In this document: positions 44,195 through 57,209 of the stretch, piece by piece
Layout: the number at the start of each line of letters is the position of its first letter
How positions within the stretch are numbered: position 1 is the first letter of the stretch
Assembly (NCBI GenBank): GCA_011033025.1
Contig: WFMF01000196.1
Location: forward strand, 124,001 to 188,000
From: Beroe forskalii
Taxonomy: Eukaryota > Ctenophora > Nuda > Beroida > Beroidae
Reading direction: 5' to 3'
DNA: 64,000 bases
The notes under the pieces: generated by a model
Database searches by the model: none
The model's input: only the letters and a program-made list of their open reading frames with translations
What the model was told of the DNA's origin: nothing
Program-made: the position numbers and the translations under genes

Positions 44195-45802
44195 ACTATA
44201 AGAGAAAAAAGTGGTTAGCTTCAGGATAAATTTCAATGTTTTGATAGTTCATAAAGATTATTTTTATATTAGCGATAAAAGTTAAGACGTTTAAGGTAAA
44301 GTATTGAAAAGTAGATAAGTAAAAGCCATAATAAATTTTAAGCGAGTAAATGTATCGAATTAATGTATGGATTTCGCGCCGATTAAAAAATCATGAAAAT
44401 AATCAAAGCATGATCAAAAACAAACTTGGCGATTGATCTAGTGACAGCGATAGGTTTCTTAATCTAATAATGACTGGTATTGATTATTCAAAATTAATTA
44501 AAGCTAATCTAAGAGCACACTAAAAGCAAAATAAAACTTAGGTTATGATAAATTTCCAATATATTTATACTATATTCTAACAGGAAATTCAAGAACCTAT
44601 GAAAAGTTTCGTTTTGTTTAAACATAATATCATTATATTTTTGGATTTGAGATGCAATCAGAAACATAAAAATTCATACAAAACCACCGGGAATTAAAAC
44701 AATACATCAATGAATAAAGTAAAATTAAGCCGGTTAATTTTACTGACACACAAAAACTAAACCGAATATCATATTATGTATAGAGTATCATATTGATAGC
44801 TAAAATTGTTTCATCTAAAAGCTAAAGCATATGCGTGCACATCTAATGATTGAAAAATGGGGATCGGAAGAAAATTTTTCCGAAATTGACTACGCGCGCA
44901 ATGACAGAACTTCCATTGCGCGTCTTTAATCAATAGATGAGCACACATATGGTAAAGATGTAAGCTCTGAAAAAACTATTTTATCAAACATTTTACATAA
45001 GTTGCGATAAAGCGGAGATGTGAACGACGCATAGTTTTGATAACAATTTTTTGAATTATGCTTTATATTATAAATCGATTTAATGCAAAATGTAGAGCAC
45101 AACTAAAGTACTAATTGTAAAGCATTTATGGTACAAGACTAGGAGATTCTATGACCGTATCTACCATGCAAATTTTATAAAATCGAGGCAGCAAAATATG
45201 TGAGATTAAGATAATTTTCAGTCCTTGTTGTGTGAAAATCAAAAACATATTATATTTGTGATGATCTATCTACAATTCTATTAGCTATATTGAAAACATT
45301 GGTCAATTATTGATAAGTAACAAAATCATAAGAATCATATATAATTATATATAGCATCAACGTGATAATATTACTATTATTTGGCACCTATTCATTAATA
45401 AGGGTCGTTTCTGAAATTTCCATCCATGCCCAAAAATGCTATTTATGAAGAATTTTCATTACCTTTATGAATACCTTTATTTTTCTGACTTATCAATTTG
45501 ATTTTTATCACACTTCAAATGCCGATGAAACAAGCACACAAAAAACAGGCGGTGTGACGTCATCAACTCACCATTCTAAACCGTGATAATGACGTCACTC
45601 TCAACCACCAACTTTCCGAGTGTTATTAAGTGTAGAAGATATGAACAACGCAAGATATGAGCACAGTCCGAACTTATATTAAAACACAACAATACATAGC
45701 ATTTAATATATTATATATCTGATGTCACGTGACCTATAGCAACGGAAGATATGTGTATGACGTCATGGTACTGTTGTCATGGTAACAATTAGTGACGTCA
45801 TC
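44195..45802. other. Intergenic region with TGACGTCA cluster
   Basis: AT-rich region between the H3-variant start and the AP-2 alpha stop, which should hold the promoter of the H3 variant. Four perfect CRE-type TGACGTCA palindromes lie at 45555-45562, 45590-45597, 45758-45765 and 45793-45800, with a gtcacgtgac palindrome at 45724-45733. Confidence 0.5.
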
Positions 45803-48800
45803 TCACAAGTCTTGGGATAGGATGTTGACAAGGAGCTCTGGGACTCCTTCCCTCGCTGACCTTACTGTCATCCGATACATCTGAGAGGAAGGATGTAAAG
45901 ACCTTGAGTCTTTGAGTCAAAAACTCGAAAGTAATGGAACAAGGAAATTTAGTAAATTGGATTATTGACTTTAAACCAAATCTAGATCTAGATAAGGTCA
46001 AGGAACTGGAGAGATGGCGGACACTGGTATTGGTCAGCAGTATTACAGTAGAACGGTGCATAACCCATCAAACAATCATGAATTTCCTTACCTGAGCAGC
46101 TTTGCTGGGTTCTAATCTGAGCAGACACCCGATTTGTCCAGTTTCCGTGGTGATAATGCCAGCCCCCACCAGGTTATCCACTTTGGGGTCCACTCCTTCC
46201 AGCACCTGTAGTCCGAACCCTTGGACCTGAGGGGGAGAGAGAAAGGTGAGGATTAGCCGGAATTCTTTTAAATTCAAGATAGGGATTAAGAGGCGTAGCT
46301 GAAGCAGGATTTCGATTTGAGTATAGCCATTTGCATCAGTCCAAACCTACTGAACCATGGCGAATGATAGGGCGAAGGTTAAGGGAGGGGAGGAATTCAT
46401 ATCTTAGTGATTACTGATTGGGGGGATTTAAAAAGGAAACTGAAAGCTCTACATCTTGAACCTTCAGTACAATCCCTGGAACAGCATGAGATGATAGGGA
46501 CAGGACTGGGAAGATGTGCGTAATGGGGCGATGGAAACTTGCCAAAAGTGTGATCTATGATGCGTTCTACTTGGGAACTCTTGATCAATTGTAAGTCAAA
46601 CGTGAGTTAGGATTTACATTGCCAAAGAGTTTGGTAACAAATAACTCAAGTCTTTGAACGAACGCCATTGACTTGGCAAACTGCCCATACCACTGCGCAT
46701 GTCAATAGCTTATCTATTTCGCTTGCTCGGGGAATATCGCCAATAATATCTATAAATTTGGTCAAAGATTTTAATACAACAATAATAATCCCCGTGACCT
46801 GTCCATTGCCAGACTTATTTTAAATTTACCTTGCTCTTGACAAGTTCGTTGTCCATTGGTTTGGTGGCTTTGAACACTTTCTGGTTCTCTTGAGCTGGCC
46901 TGGGACACATCGAATTATTGTGATGGGTATCGCAAATTTTAATAATCACTAATGTTCCATTTTTGATTTCAAGATAGTAGATAATTAAAATTCGTATATT
47001 CTATCTTTTTAGTCGGATTGGTATATCAACAAAATGTGGCGGGAAGCTTGGACTCACACGTTGAGGTTTTTCCACCGGACAAAGAAGTCCTGGGCGGTCA
47101 TGTTGGTTCCCTTGCTGTACTTGTTGATCATGATGGGGAGCCTGAGAACCATCTCACTCCCCACACCCGACACCATGAAGAGAAATGGGGTGAAGTGATC
47201 TGGCAGAAAACTGATAATGATACAGAAAGAAAACATTTCAAAACCCAAATGGGCCTGTCGAGGTTCCATACAGTGAGAGGGGGATAAGAAGTCAAAAAAG
47301 CAGCTCAAGAGTCGGAAATGCAGGGTAGGACCTGGTTTTTTGGTTTCCATCCCTTCATATTTCGCCCCACTCACATGAAGCTGATCTGAATGCAGGGTGT
47401 CTCAGTGAACGCCCCTACTGCCCCCCCCCCATATTCCCGCCCCATGTACCCCCAACTTACATGAAGCCCCATGCATTGTCTCAGCCCCCACTGCCCCCAG
47501 CCTTAGTCTGGGGGATCTGAGCCCCAGCCGGGATCAGCTGGGTCACTGTCTCCGCTTCCAGGCGCAGGTTCGGCGCGTCGTTCTCTGGAGTATGGAAAGT
47601 TGTGAAGAAGTGCTGCGAATCATAAATTACAGACAAATTGTTATGGCGATTGGAGAAAAATCACCCGGGTACACGCCCAATACATAGCTAACTCGTATCT
47701 TAATTCTTAGTCAATAGTCAGCAGCAAAATCCCGGTCCAGCAGCTACCTAGCTGCAAGACCATAGCCCGATTAATGAAAGGTAACTCACGTCCGATGAAG
47801 AGTTTGGTAGTGAACGCTTGCAGAGGAAGAGGTGACTTGTTCCCGTAGAATACCTGAACTTTTCCTGAAAGAATTGAATGTGTTTGTGGAATTGGCGGTT
47901 GAATTACGGCATTATCAGAGCTCAGAGTAGGAAGTTGGTGACATTGATTGAAAAGTATTAATACGCGGGGTGAATTGTATTCTGATGATATATGGTATTC
48001 ATGAGCTCAATGTACGTCTCTGAATAGCATATTGGTTTTGTGAATCGCACAGGTTATTGAATTTGGTCGCATGAGAAATTTCAAAATTACGTTAAATCAG
48101 TTTTAAATTTTAATGCCTAAATGAGAAATAAAAGCATCGACCATAGGACTAAACCGTACGGGGTGTGTGTTCAGTATTTTTTCTATTTCCACCACAAATT
48201 TTAACACACGTAGACAAGTGGAGAAGTTTTCAAATATTCAAATTTTAAACAGGGTTATCTGGAGTCTGCTTCTTTGAGACATTTATCGCAGAAGACATTC
48301 AAAGCTAAAACATAGTATGGAAGACAGATGAAGTAATGGTTCCATTCCACATAATATTTTCCACAATGATACACCTCTTATGAGAGCGATGGTTTTCCAA
48401 GTTCGTGCCACAAGTTAAAATAATCTTTCAACAAAAATACAAATCAAAAAGATGCACACAGGAACAAAAAAGGCGCTACATCTGACAGCCACTGTAATTT
48501 CCACGCGTACACCATCCGTACGTGCGTGATACTTATTTGACAGTACACGGCGCCGCGCGACTGAAAATTTCAGTATTGATCCCCATCATCAACACTAAAC
48601 GTAGAGTCCCGACCTTATGTTGCACCAAAGATTACAACGCACGATGATATCCGTCAGGCTTCGGCCCATCCCCTCTAAGAAGAAGATGATACTTGCTTTT
48701 AGCCAAAGGTGGGAATGAGAGTTTTGATAGATGAATTTAGCATGCATCATGGACCTTGGAACTTCGCAGAAGAATAAAGTCACATGTGCTATTCAACCAC

Positions 48801-51800
48801 GCGCCCGGCCATATTATTGTAAGTTAAAACCAGCATGATTTATGATAAAATTCTGAAGAAGTCAGAAAGAAACCAGAAGTTTCCATACAACATCCGGGAC
48901 ATTTGAAATTTATAAAAATGAAATATTTCCCGAGAAAAACTTAAATAAAGCGACTCTTTGTGACCTGTGCGCAAATTATACATTTTAAAAGCATAATTCA
49001 AAAATAATAAGATTATTACAATTTGGCGTTGCCGTCTGGGGAAATTTAGCACACATAAAAATTTTGTCCACTGTATTCTGTATTACAAAATACGGCGGAC
49101 ATATGAAAGTCGGCATGACGGTATTAATTGCCATTATTCATCTTCATAATGACATCACTGTTATCCGCTTATTAGTTTCACGCAGCCATTATAAGTTTCA
49201 AACATTTACAAATATCGTCGTAAATATCAGTGCGAAATTTTTGCCTGTCATTGACAGCTAGTAATTTTTTTATCGGAGTGTTTTTCTTAAAAATCAACTG
49301 CCACAACGTCTGATTTCCGTTAAAAGTATTAACTTAGGGTAGAACCGTCTGCCATCTGCCACACATTGGGAAAAAGTCGTATTTCAGGCATTTTTCAAGG
49401 CTCACGACTGGTATTTGAAGCTTTAAAAGGCGACACCATTTCCAAGAATCCCACCTCGGAGTTACAATTGGACATTGGAACTGTCCATCGTTCTGATTTT
49501 ATTTTTGGTGTTTCTTACATTGCTATCTATTTATTTGACTTCGTTGTCACACCTTAAATTCTACCCGTTTTTGGTCCTTAAAGTTGCCCTTTCTCGATAA
49601 TTTTCTTATACTTAGCCAAAAACGTACGTAATACTTTATCTATTACCATGACTCTCCACAGCATGTTGGGCTGTAACTTTTGTGACAAGATGTTCTCATC
49701 TGAGCTGGAAAAGAAGAACCACAACAGGCGATGTCAGTCAGAGTAAGTTGATGATTTGTAAATAAAGTGTGCTTTAGTTTAGAACTATGCTCTGCGGACA
49801 CTGATTAAAAGTTTAACGCCTTTTCTAGAAAGCCAATTCAAGTTTTCATAATCAAGTACAGGATTTAGAGATACCAAATAAATAATAAAAACACATTTTC
49901 AGGCGTCACAAAAGGGAGCGATTTGAGTCTTACTGCCAGCGACTAGGCTACCCAGTCCAACAGGCACGATACGCAATACAGCGCCTGGGGCCCAGCGCCT
50001 CCATTAACGATCTTCTGAACTGCGTGGTGGAGCGGAATAATGCGGCCCGAAAACACCGATAACGGTATAAATATACAATTTATAGGCTGCAGATTTATAT
50101 CGATGGTAGAATAGAAATATATCATTTTACAATCTGATGTTTCAGAATAGGTATTGAAAAGGGTTTGTTAATCCTTCAGAATTTTTATAGTTTCAGTTAT
50201 AATATCTTAAACCTTATTTGAGTTTCAGTAGGAGAGGGATTTTAAACGAACATTTTTAGGTTTAGTAGATATAAAAACCGGATGAAAGTTTTCTCGTTGA
50301 TGATTTGACCTGATAGTGAGAGGACATTTTTATTAAAGCAGGCCTTTCCAGTTTGAATTCTTATCGATCAGCCGATGTGTTGATTGAACTTTAAAATTGG
50401 GGATTCTCATCCATAAAAAGCCATTTTCAAAATTCATTTCTATCTAGATTTTATTATTCTTTCGAGCTTTGAGATTGCGAATCCCCAAATTTAGGGTTTA
50501 AAAGTGTTTGAAAAGTTCCATAGGAACGGAGTTTTGTTTTTAAAAATAACTCACTTTTCATTTTTAATTTCGACTGAATTGAAATGTTATGATCATGTAT
50601 TCGTTACTCGTTTTTGATTAATTTATTAAGGCGTTTTGTTTTGAGTCCGTCACTTCAATAATTTACCTTTAACGGGTGGCTCCATCACAATGATTGAAAG
50701 AAAAGAATGTGTGATTTCTTTTAAAGCTTTTTGAATTTCAAAAAATGACTGTGGGCAGAACTCATAGAACTCAAGAAAACATTTTAAAAAAAACTCCAAA
50801 TAAACTTACCACTACATCCTAAGAACTCTGATTTCACTCCTATTTGTATCAGCTCGTTTTCGAACAAAATCCCGTTGTTTCGAGAGCAGATAAAAGCTTT
50901 GAAGGCTGGCTGGGCAGCTTCGTCGAATGGAATTAGTCCGGTTACAATCGGAAGAAAGTGGCAACTTTTAAAAGATCAAAAGCTCTGGATAGATAAAATT
51001 GAAGAAGCCCTTTTACAAAAACAGGCTCTCTTAGAAACAAATGACAACTAACACGTTATAAGAACTTACATTATTTTTATTCGCGTTTATCTTTCCTTTG
51101 ATCTCGACAGGGACAAGCTTTACGTCATGAAAACTTGTTTTCGTTTTATTCGCGTTTATAATCTTTCTTTTAATCTTGACAGGGACAGGCTCTTCGCAGT
51201 AATAACTTTCTTTCTTTTCGTTCGCGTTTTCAGTACTCCTTTTGATATCGATTAGGACCGACTTTTCGGATCCCTTGATCCGCTCTTTATCATCGCGCTT
51301 TTCTCTCTTACCAAATAAGCCGAATACCATTTCAAAGTTTCACAATGAACGCAAAAAGAAACCAGTTGCAAATGTATCGAACAGTTAAAAGAATGATTCA
51401 AGTTGCACGTGCAAGTCTGCAATGCGCGAGCGTTGCCGCGTTGCCATGGATACGGTATACAAATCGTGGTATGCTTAATTTATTGGCAAATTTTTGGTCA
51501 TTCCCAAAAAAGTTTCAAAACTCAACTTACCGGAACTTGGTTGGGATCTTGGCCCACGGGAGGTCCCCCGAACATATCCAGAAGAGAAGGTTCGACAGGA
51601 GGGGCAGAGGGCTGAGGTGGAGAGGGACCCACCTCCGAGTGGTTGTTGAGAGTACCCCCCAGCACGGGGCTGTCATCGGGGGTTTCTACTGTGCCCTGGG
51701 GTAGATGGGAGGGTGTGGGGGGAAGAGGGGTGGGTGTAGGGGGAACGAGGGGTGTAGGGCAAATAGGATTGAAGGGACAGAGATGTACATGATGGATATA

Positions 51801-54800
51801 TTGGAGAAGAGGTGGGAGTGATTGCGAAAGGTATCAAGGTAATAAGAAGTTCAGAGAGGGCTTGGCAAACTGAAGAGGAGGGGTTATTTATAGAGAAGCT
51901 TTAGGACCGGAACCCTGAAACAGAAAGTTATCTTCTATCACTGCTTTGACACTAACAATTGCCCTCAAGAGCTGAGGGTTCTGCCTGGTTAAATTGTGAT
52001 TAACCTCGACATAACCAGTTCACTATGATTCATAGTGAAATGATCAGTGAGCGAGTGTCAACAGTGAAGTTTCATCGACACTCGGCAGTTAAATATCATC
52101 GACAGTGAAAATTCTGCATCTTTACTCTCGAGTCTCGACACAGAATTTACATGCATTACATTCACACGAATCATTACACTTCATACAACAATCTGACATT
52201 GAAATAAATCAGATCACTTTTACTTCAACAACACCTGAGGACCTTGAACAATTACTGATTTCATTGAGGGGGGGGTATTTCATAAATTTCATAACAATAA
52301 AAATGGACGAATTAAAATCAAACGGTAACCTCTTCATAAGTTCATAGTATGCATTCGTAATTGAGCGCAGCTTTAACTAGCTTTAACGAGCTTTCGAGAA
52401 AATAATAGTATAATGGCTGAATAATTTTTCAAGGCGGGATATAAACTGCAAACTTTTGTTAAATGATTTTATTACAGCTGATTTCAGCAAACAGCAGGCA
52501 GTTTGATTCGCGCTTTGGGCTGAAAGAAAAGCATCGAAAATTCTTGAAAATTGAGAACGCAAGTTTTTTTTCCTAGAATATGGTTAGCTGATGTTTGTTA
52601 GAATTATCGGGGGAGTATTTGATCCTACAAATGATTTCATCAAGAGTTTGACAGCCCTACCGTAAAACCAGTTGGAAAAGAATCAAGGAACCCTGCCGGT
52701 TCAATCTCTGCCACAACAGTCGAGGTGTTCTGTAAGTCGGGTTACTTAATAAAGGGGGAGAGGATTTAAATTGGGGGGAAATGAATTAATGGATAAACAA
52801 ATATACCATAACCGGTGCAATTTATCATACATATGAACAGCATAATATCGATGATGTCATTCAATACAAACTTTAAATATCATTTATCAATTAAAAGTAT
52901 CAACGTCTGCGGCAGGCTGTTAAATGTGTTAGCTTTTTGCCACATCATTTTTTTCATACAGCACATTCGAAATAGAATGAGAATCGGAGCTTTAGATGGT
53001 GGAAGCAGTTTGGTTGAATGAAAATTTAGTCCCTGGATCTCTGATCTTATCGAATAATTATCGCCAATTACAACGCATTGTCCTACAGGCATCGTAGGAG
53101 CCCATTCAAATAAAATATGTTGCATGCAATAATGAAATAAAGCACAAATAGCAGGCAGTCCTACCAAATCTAAGAGATTGGGTTCAGGGGGTTTTGCAAC
53201 AACTTCCGTCTCTTTTGCTACAATCTGGATTAAACCGAGATTGTGTACAAAAACAAAGGTGGATTGGCTATGGCGTCTTCAGCAGACCAATTCGCCTATT
53301 AATCTACCATCCGGTCATTAACCTTTATTTCGAGGAAAAACTTCGAGAAAACTTAAAACAGATCTCGCGACAATAAGGCTGCACATCGCATGCACACACT
53401 GCTCACAGACTGTAATATAATCACAATGATGCTTCCTGTTGCAAACAAGAGCGACATATCTCAAAACAACTCACGCAAACCCGGTCAAAAAGGTGTAAAA
53501 ATCTATTCTGATAGTTAGTACAGTGAACATAAAGCTCATGTACATGATACACTCAGTGCTTCCTAAAACAGCCCTTTCCTTACCTGCGTTGAGCTGTTAT
53601 CAGTGTCAGGAATCTCCTTTTCCTTAACCAAAGTGTTGCTCTTCTTCTTCAACTTGGCTAACAAACTGCTTTCTCTTTCCGTGAACTGGGGCATCTCCTC
53701 TAACACAGTTGCCTGGAAAATATATTTTAAGATAAAGAAGTCTCTCAAACTAGGGTCATTTGAAAGGATCAAAGGATCCTCATGTGATAGATATTTTTCA
53801 TTCCGTGAAAACTATTCCGTTATCCGTATGATGGATCCGGCCATGAAACAGCCTAAGTACTTAAGTATGGTGCCCATAACCATGCCCAGAACTGTAACTA
53901 ACCAGTAAGTCAGAGGTAGCGATTTCGCTGAGCTTCGTGTACTCCATGGCTCGTTGCTGGATTTCAGCATCAGAGTTTCGCAACTGGTTATCATGCTTCA
54001 AAACCTGGAGATATCAAGTAGGATCATAACTGATAAGATATGCAAAAACCTTTGGAAGGAGTGGTGAAAATGAATATTTAAAAGGGAGAACTAAGCAAGC
54101 AATGAACGAAGGTACTCGTTTACCTCTTCAATGTCCAATTTTATCTCTGGGAAGAGGTTGATTAGTTTGATGTAGGTAGACAGAAGGATGTACTTGGTTG
54201 TGTTGCTACACAAGTGGAACATGGAATGGAGCAGCTTGAACTGGACAATGGGCCTGAAGGAAATAGCAGTCAAACGGCAAGTATGGAAGGAGTAGAAGAC
54301 TGCCAGCCAAAATCTCGCAGAGATTGACACCGGGAATTCAATACAGAGTGTGTTCTACCGGGTAGAGAAGTTCAGTATAAAATAATATGGTACATTCTGT
54401 TTACCCTGATCGTTCGTCGCCAGCAATCAGATTTCCAAATTCTCCCAGGATGTATGCCCCAACTTTGACCATGTTTTCGTGGCAAGTCGGTGCTTGCAAT
54501 GCCTGTGGAGAAAAGGGAACATAGGTGTGGGGTAAATCAAATTCATAACGGGTTGATCGCATTTGATTTGTCAGGGGTGTGGCTGCATATTAATGGTTTA
54601 AGAGTTACGTCACTCTGTCAATGCAACGTAACGCGCATGGTCACAAGGAAATGGCCGTTCCGTTTTCACCAATCAAAAGCGAGCGCGCCAAAATTTTTCA
54701 CGCGCGTTTCTTTTATGCTGACCATTGATCACAGATTTTCTCCAAAAACTAGCAATAGACCGCGCCGCGCAAATAAAATCAAACAATTAGATCATTAACA

Positions 54801-55471
54801 AATTGTCCAAATGCCGGAATAGACAATCATCCCGTATTGAATTTATGGCATGACTCAGTGCTTAAATGAAGAACACTTCAAATAGAGGATAAAATACCTA
54901 TTTAATAATTTGAACTTTGGCGGGACTCGGCTCAGTAATCGTCCGCCAGGCCATGTATACTGACCGAATTACTTTGACACAGACCGAATTACATTGACAC
55001 ATCCCGAATTACCTTGACACAAACCACAGCAATAAGTTTAACATGACTAGGTTACATTCAATTGCCGCTATTCATTAGCAACGAATAGTTGAAATATTTT
55101 AAGTTGACGATGAATGAATAGGTGAAGTGGCAAACTTACCTCAAACACAGTTTTAGCAGCGTAAGCCTGGATATCATCTCTGTTGATAACAATTTGAGTG
55201 ACCCGGTACCAAACCTGAAGCAGAAAACATGCTATCAGCAATTGACAATATCAAAGAAGCGAATCAGGAATTCAAAATCAGAAATTCTACTGTCGCACTT
55301 TCAGTAATCACGCCAATTTACGGATCTTAAATTATAGAGATTTGAAAAGCGCAGTTATTTTACCTCATCAGCAATGTAGTCACCAGCTATTCGTATCAAG
55401 TTTAGCACCACATCAACATACCAACTGTAGTCAGTGGCAAACTTCTCAGCAAGGATGGCTATTTTCAGTAC
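45803..55471 (-). CDS. AP2A: AP-2 complex subunit alpha, late trunk, hinge and ear (5' exons beyond window)
   Basis: Large clathrin-adaptor subunit for endocytosis at the plasma membrane. Minus-strand exons: 55364-55471, 55140-55214, 54405-54502, 54124-54253, 53903-54004, 53584-53712, 52661-52729, 51531-51695, 50810-50909, 47790-47864, 47492-47584, (47375-47417), 47058-47174 or -47199, 46830-46899, 46092-46226, 45803-45880 (stop TGA). Trunk landmarks: [103 protein letters not shown]. The hinge has [10 protein letters not shown]. Ear: [63 protein letters not shown]. These follow alpha-adaptin in order with no gap. The 5' trunk exons must lie beyond 64000, making an intron of more than 8.5 kb full of minisatellites. 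The splice around 47174-47417 is irregular (see findings). Confidence 0.93.
49648..50062 (+). CDS. Small zinc-finger plus UBA-like protein nested in an AP-2 alpha intron
   Basis: Two exons on the strand opposite to AP-2 alpha: 49648-49742 (ATG to GA|GTAAGT) and 49903-50062 (TTTTCAG|G to TAA), 84 aa. Exon 1 encodes [21 protein letters not shown], a C-x2-C...H-x3-C zinc finger. Exon 2 encodes [20 protein letters not shown] followed by [14 protein letters not shown], which resembles the UBA-type helical domain seen in Regnase/ZC3H12 and N4BP1-like proteins (LGY...A/V...KLG..A..NDLL). The splice joins the frames exactly. The ATG lies in TTACCATG; alternatively this ATG is intronic (a CCACAG acceptor follows) and earlier exons exist upstream. 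Function unknown; ubiquitin binding is only inferred from fold resemblance. Confidence 0.6.
51070..51330 (-). CDS. Candidate alternative first exon of AP-2 alpha (lysine-rich triplicated peptide)
   Basis: 87 codons open from an ATG ([17 protein letters not shown]...) to a strong donor AAT|GTAAGT, phase 0. It lies in the intron between the AP-2 alpha hinge exon (51531-51695) and the first ear exon (50810-50909), same strand. That ear exon also starts in phase 0, so splicing would give a short protein with this lysine-rich head fused to the complete ear. The peptide holds three diverged copies of about 24 residues ([27 protein letters not shown] and an earlier [14 protein letters not shown]). 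No acceptor precedes the ATG, which argues against a cassette exon. Transcription is not shown. Confidence 0.4.
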
Positions 55472-55613
55472 CTGCGAATATTAGAGGACTCAGGGAATAT
55501 TTGACACTGGTGTAAACAGGTATTAACATGTGAGTGCCAAAGTGTTTTCTTGACATCTGTATAGACCCCCCATTTCTAGGGGGACGGCGACAAAAACGTC
55601 AATTTCGGTTGAA

Positions 55614-55875
55614 GTGCGCACGAAAAATGTCCAGAAAGTGTCACAAAGCGTCCAAAAACGCGACAAAAAGCGTCAAAAAGTGTCAAAACGCGACAAAAAG
55701 CGTCCAAATATGCGACAAAAAGTGTCAAAACGCGACAAAAAGGGTCCAAAAATGCGCCAAATCGTGTCAAAAAATGCTAAAAACGCGCCAAAAAGCGTCA
55801 AAAAAGCGTCAAAAACGCGCCAAAAAGTGTCAAATACACCACAAAGAGAGTCAAAAATGCGACTAAAGCTGCGAA
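55614..55875 (+). repeat. Short-period minisatellite (gcgacaaaaagcgtc-like)
   Basis: Repeats of about 10-13 bp such as 'gcgacaaaaa' and 'gtgtcaaaac' fill 260 bp. Open frames here (KSVQKRDKKRQK...) are compositional. Confidence 0.8.
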
Positions 55876-56247
55876 AAAAGTGCTGAAATGTTGTCTTAGA
55901 GTGTAGAAAAGCGTTTTGTGTGTAAGTCAGTGTACGTTATTCTACATCGGGTTTTAGATGCAACAAAGAAGATGTTTTGGTCGGAGAGAAATTCGAGATA
56001 GAATAAATTTGGGCAGGATAAAAACATGAACATCTACTTATTGGTTTTTATCAAAATGATTTGCACTTGTATTAGAGCCTAGAGCCATAGCAAAAACCGT
56101 AATAGTGAACCGGCACCATTTCGGTATTCATTGTACCATTTCATTATTCGCCGTTTGATTTTTATCGCTCTCTTATCAGCTGCTTGTTAATCACCTTGCA
56201 TAGTATTGAGCCTGTGTGTGTGTTGCTATACACAGCAATACACATAA

Positions 56248-57206
56248 AATGGATACCGAGGACCTGTTGAGCAAAGCAAGTTCTTGGCTCGGGAAGGCGA
56301 TGAAGGAGCTAAATTGCAGCACTGCCAACAATGTTACAGCACCGTGCTGCCTAAGACTGAACAAGGAGGAACTGGTTGTGTTATTCAGCGAGGCTTTTCA
56401 TTTTTGCGGTTCCAGAATGATCGACTGAGACAGACGAGGTCTGAGCTATGCACCACCCAAGCGGAGCTGGTCAAATCGCAGAAGCATGTAATTAATTGTG
56501 CAGCAACACGAGTTAATCGTCAGCAAGGACAAACTTTTGGAGTCAGTTCAGAGTGTGGTGACTAATACTGTATCTGAAATCGTTCAGGCTGAAATAAAGA
56601 CTTACAGTGAAGTTGCGAGAACCTCGAATGAAGCAGCCCAGACCAGTAAAGACACACTGCTAGCATCAGTACAGAGTGTATTGACAGACACTGTTCAGTC
56701 TGGAATCAAGTCATTAGCGAAGCTGTGAGGAGCTCAGTGATGCGAATCAGATAAGTCAGGACACTCTGAAGTATGTTGTGAAGGCTGCTGTTCAGGAGGA
56801 AGACCGGGGAAAAGAACGTGATGATGTTCAGGGGTTCCTGAAAGGGGGGAGTGAGGACTTGACACTGAAGGTGCAGGAGGTGTTCAGTGAGCTCGGTGTG
56901 AAGCCCTCTGCAGATGTGTGCCGGGTGGGAAAGACTGGTAACGGAGTCCGTCCTAGACCTGTTAAGATTACCTTCTCCTGTACCACCACAGCACGACACG
57001 TTCTGGTTCAGGCCAGGAAGCTCCGTGACTCTGCTAGGTTCCAGAATGTGTTCATCAGGGCTGATAGGACTTTGGAAGAACGTGCGGCACACAAGCTCCT
57101 TATTGAGGAGGTGAAAAGGAAGAGGGAGGAGGAGCCGGGAAAGAAACACTACATCAAAGGTGGCACAGTAGTAACCGAGGAGAAGTTGGCGGATACTGAT
57201 ACGTGA
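56248..57206 (+). pseudogene. Decayed non-LTR retrotransposon ORF1
   Basis: Begins MDTEDLLSKASSWLGKAMKE and continues through at least three frame changes (near 56400, 56500 and 56715) to KKHYIKGGTVVTEEKL...TAA at about 57206. The middle is an acidic coiled-coil-like stretch with a repeated 'LLxSVQSVxTDTV' phrase. The last 140 codons (ELGVKPSADVCRVGK, RPRPVKITFSCTTTARHVL, AHKLLIEEVKRKREEEPGKK) look like the RNA-binding end of an L1-type ORF1. No endonuclease or reverse transcriptase follows. It is unrelated to the LINE at 32860. Confidence 0.6.
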
Positions 57207-57209
57207 TCG

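Noticed and set aside
55534-55886. Lys/Gln-rich frames resembling a coiled coil
   Set aside because: Short-period minisatellite translated in several frames.
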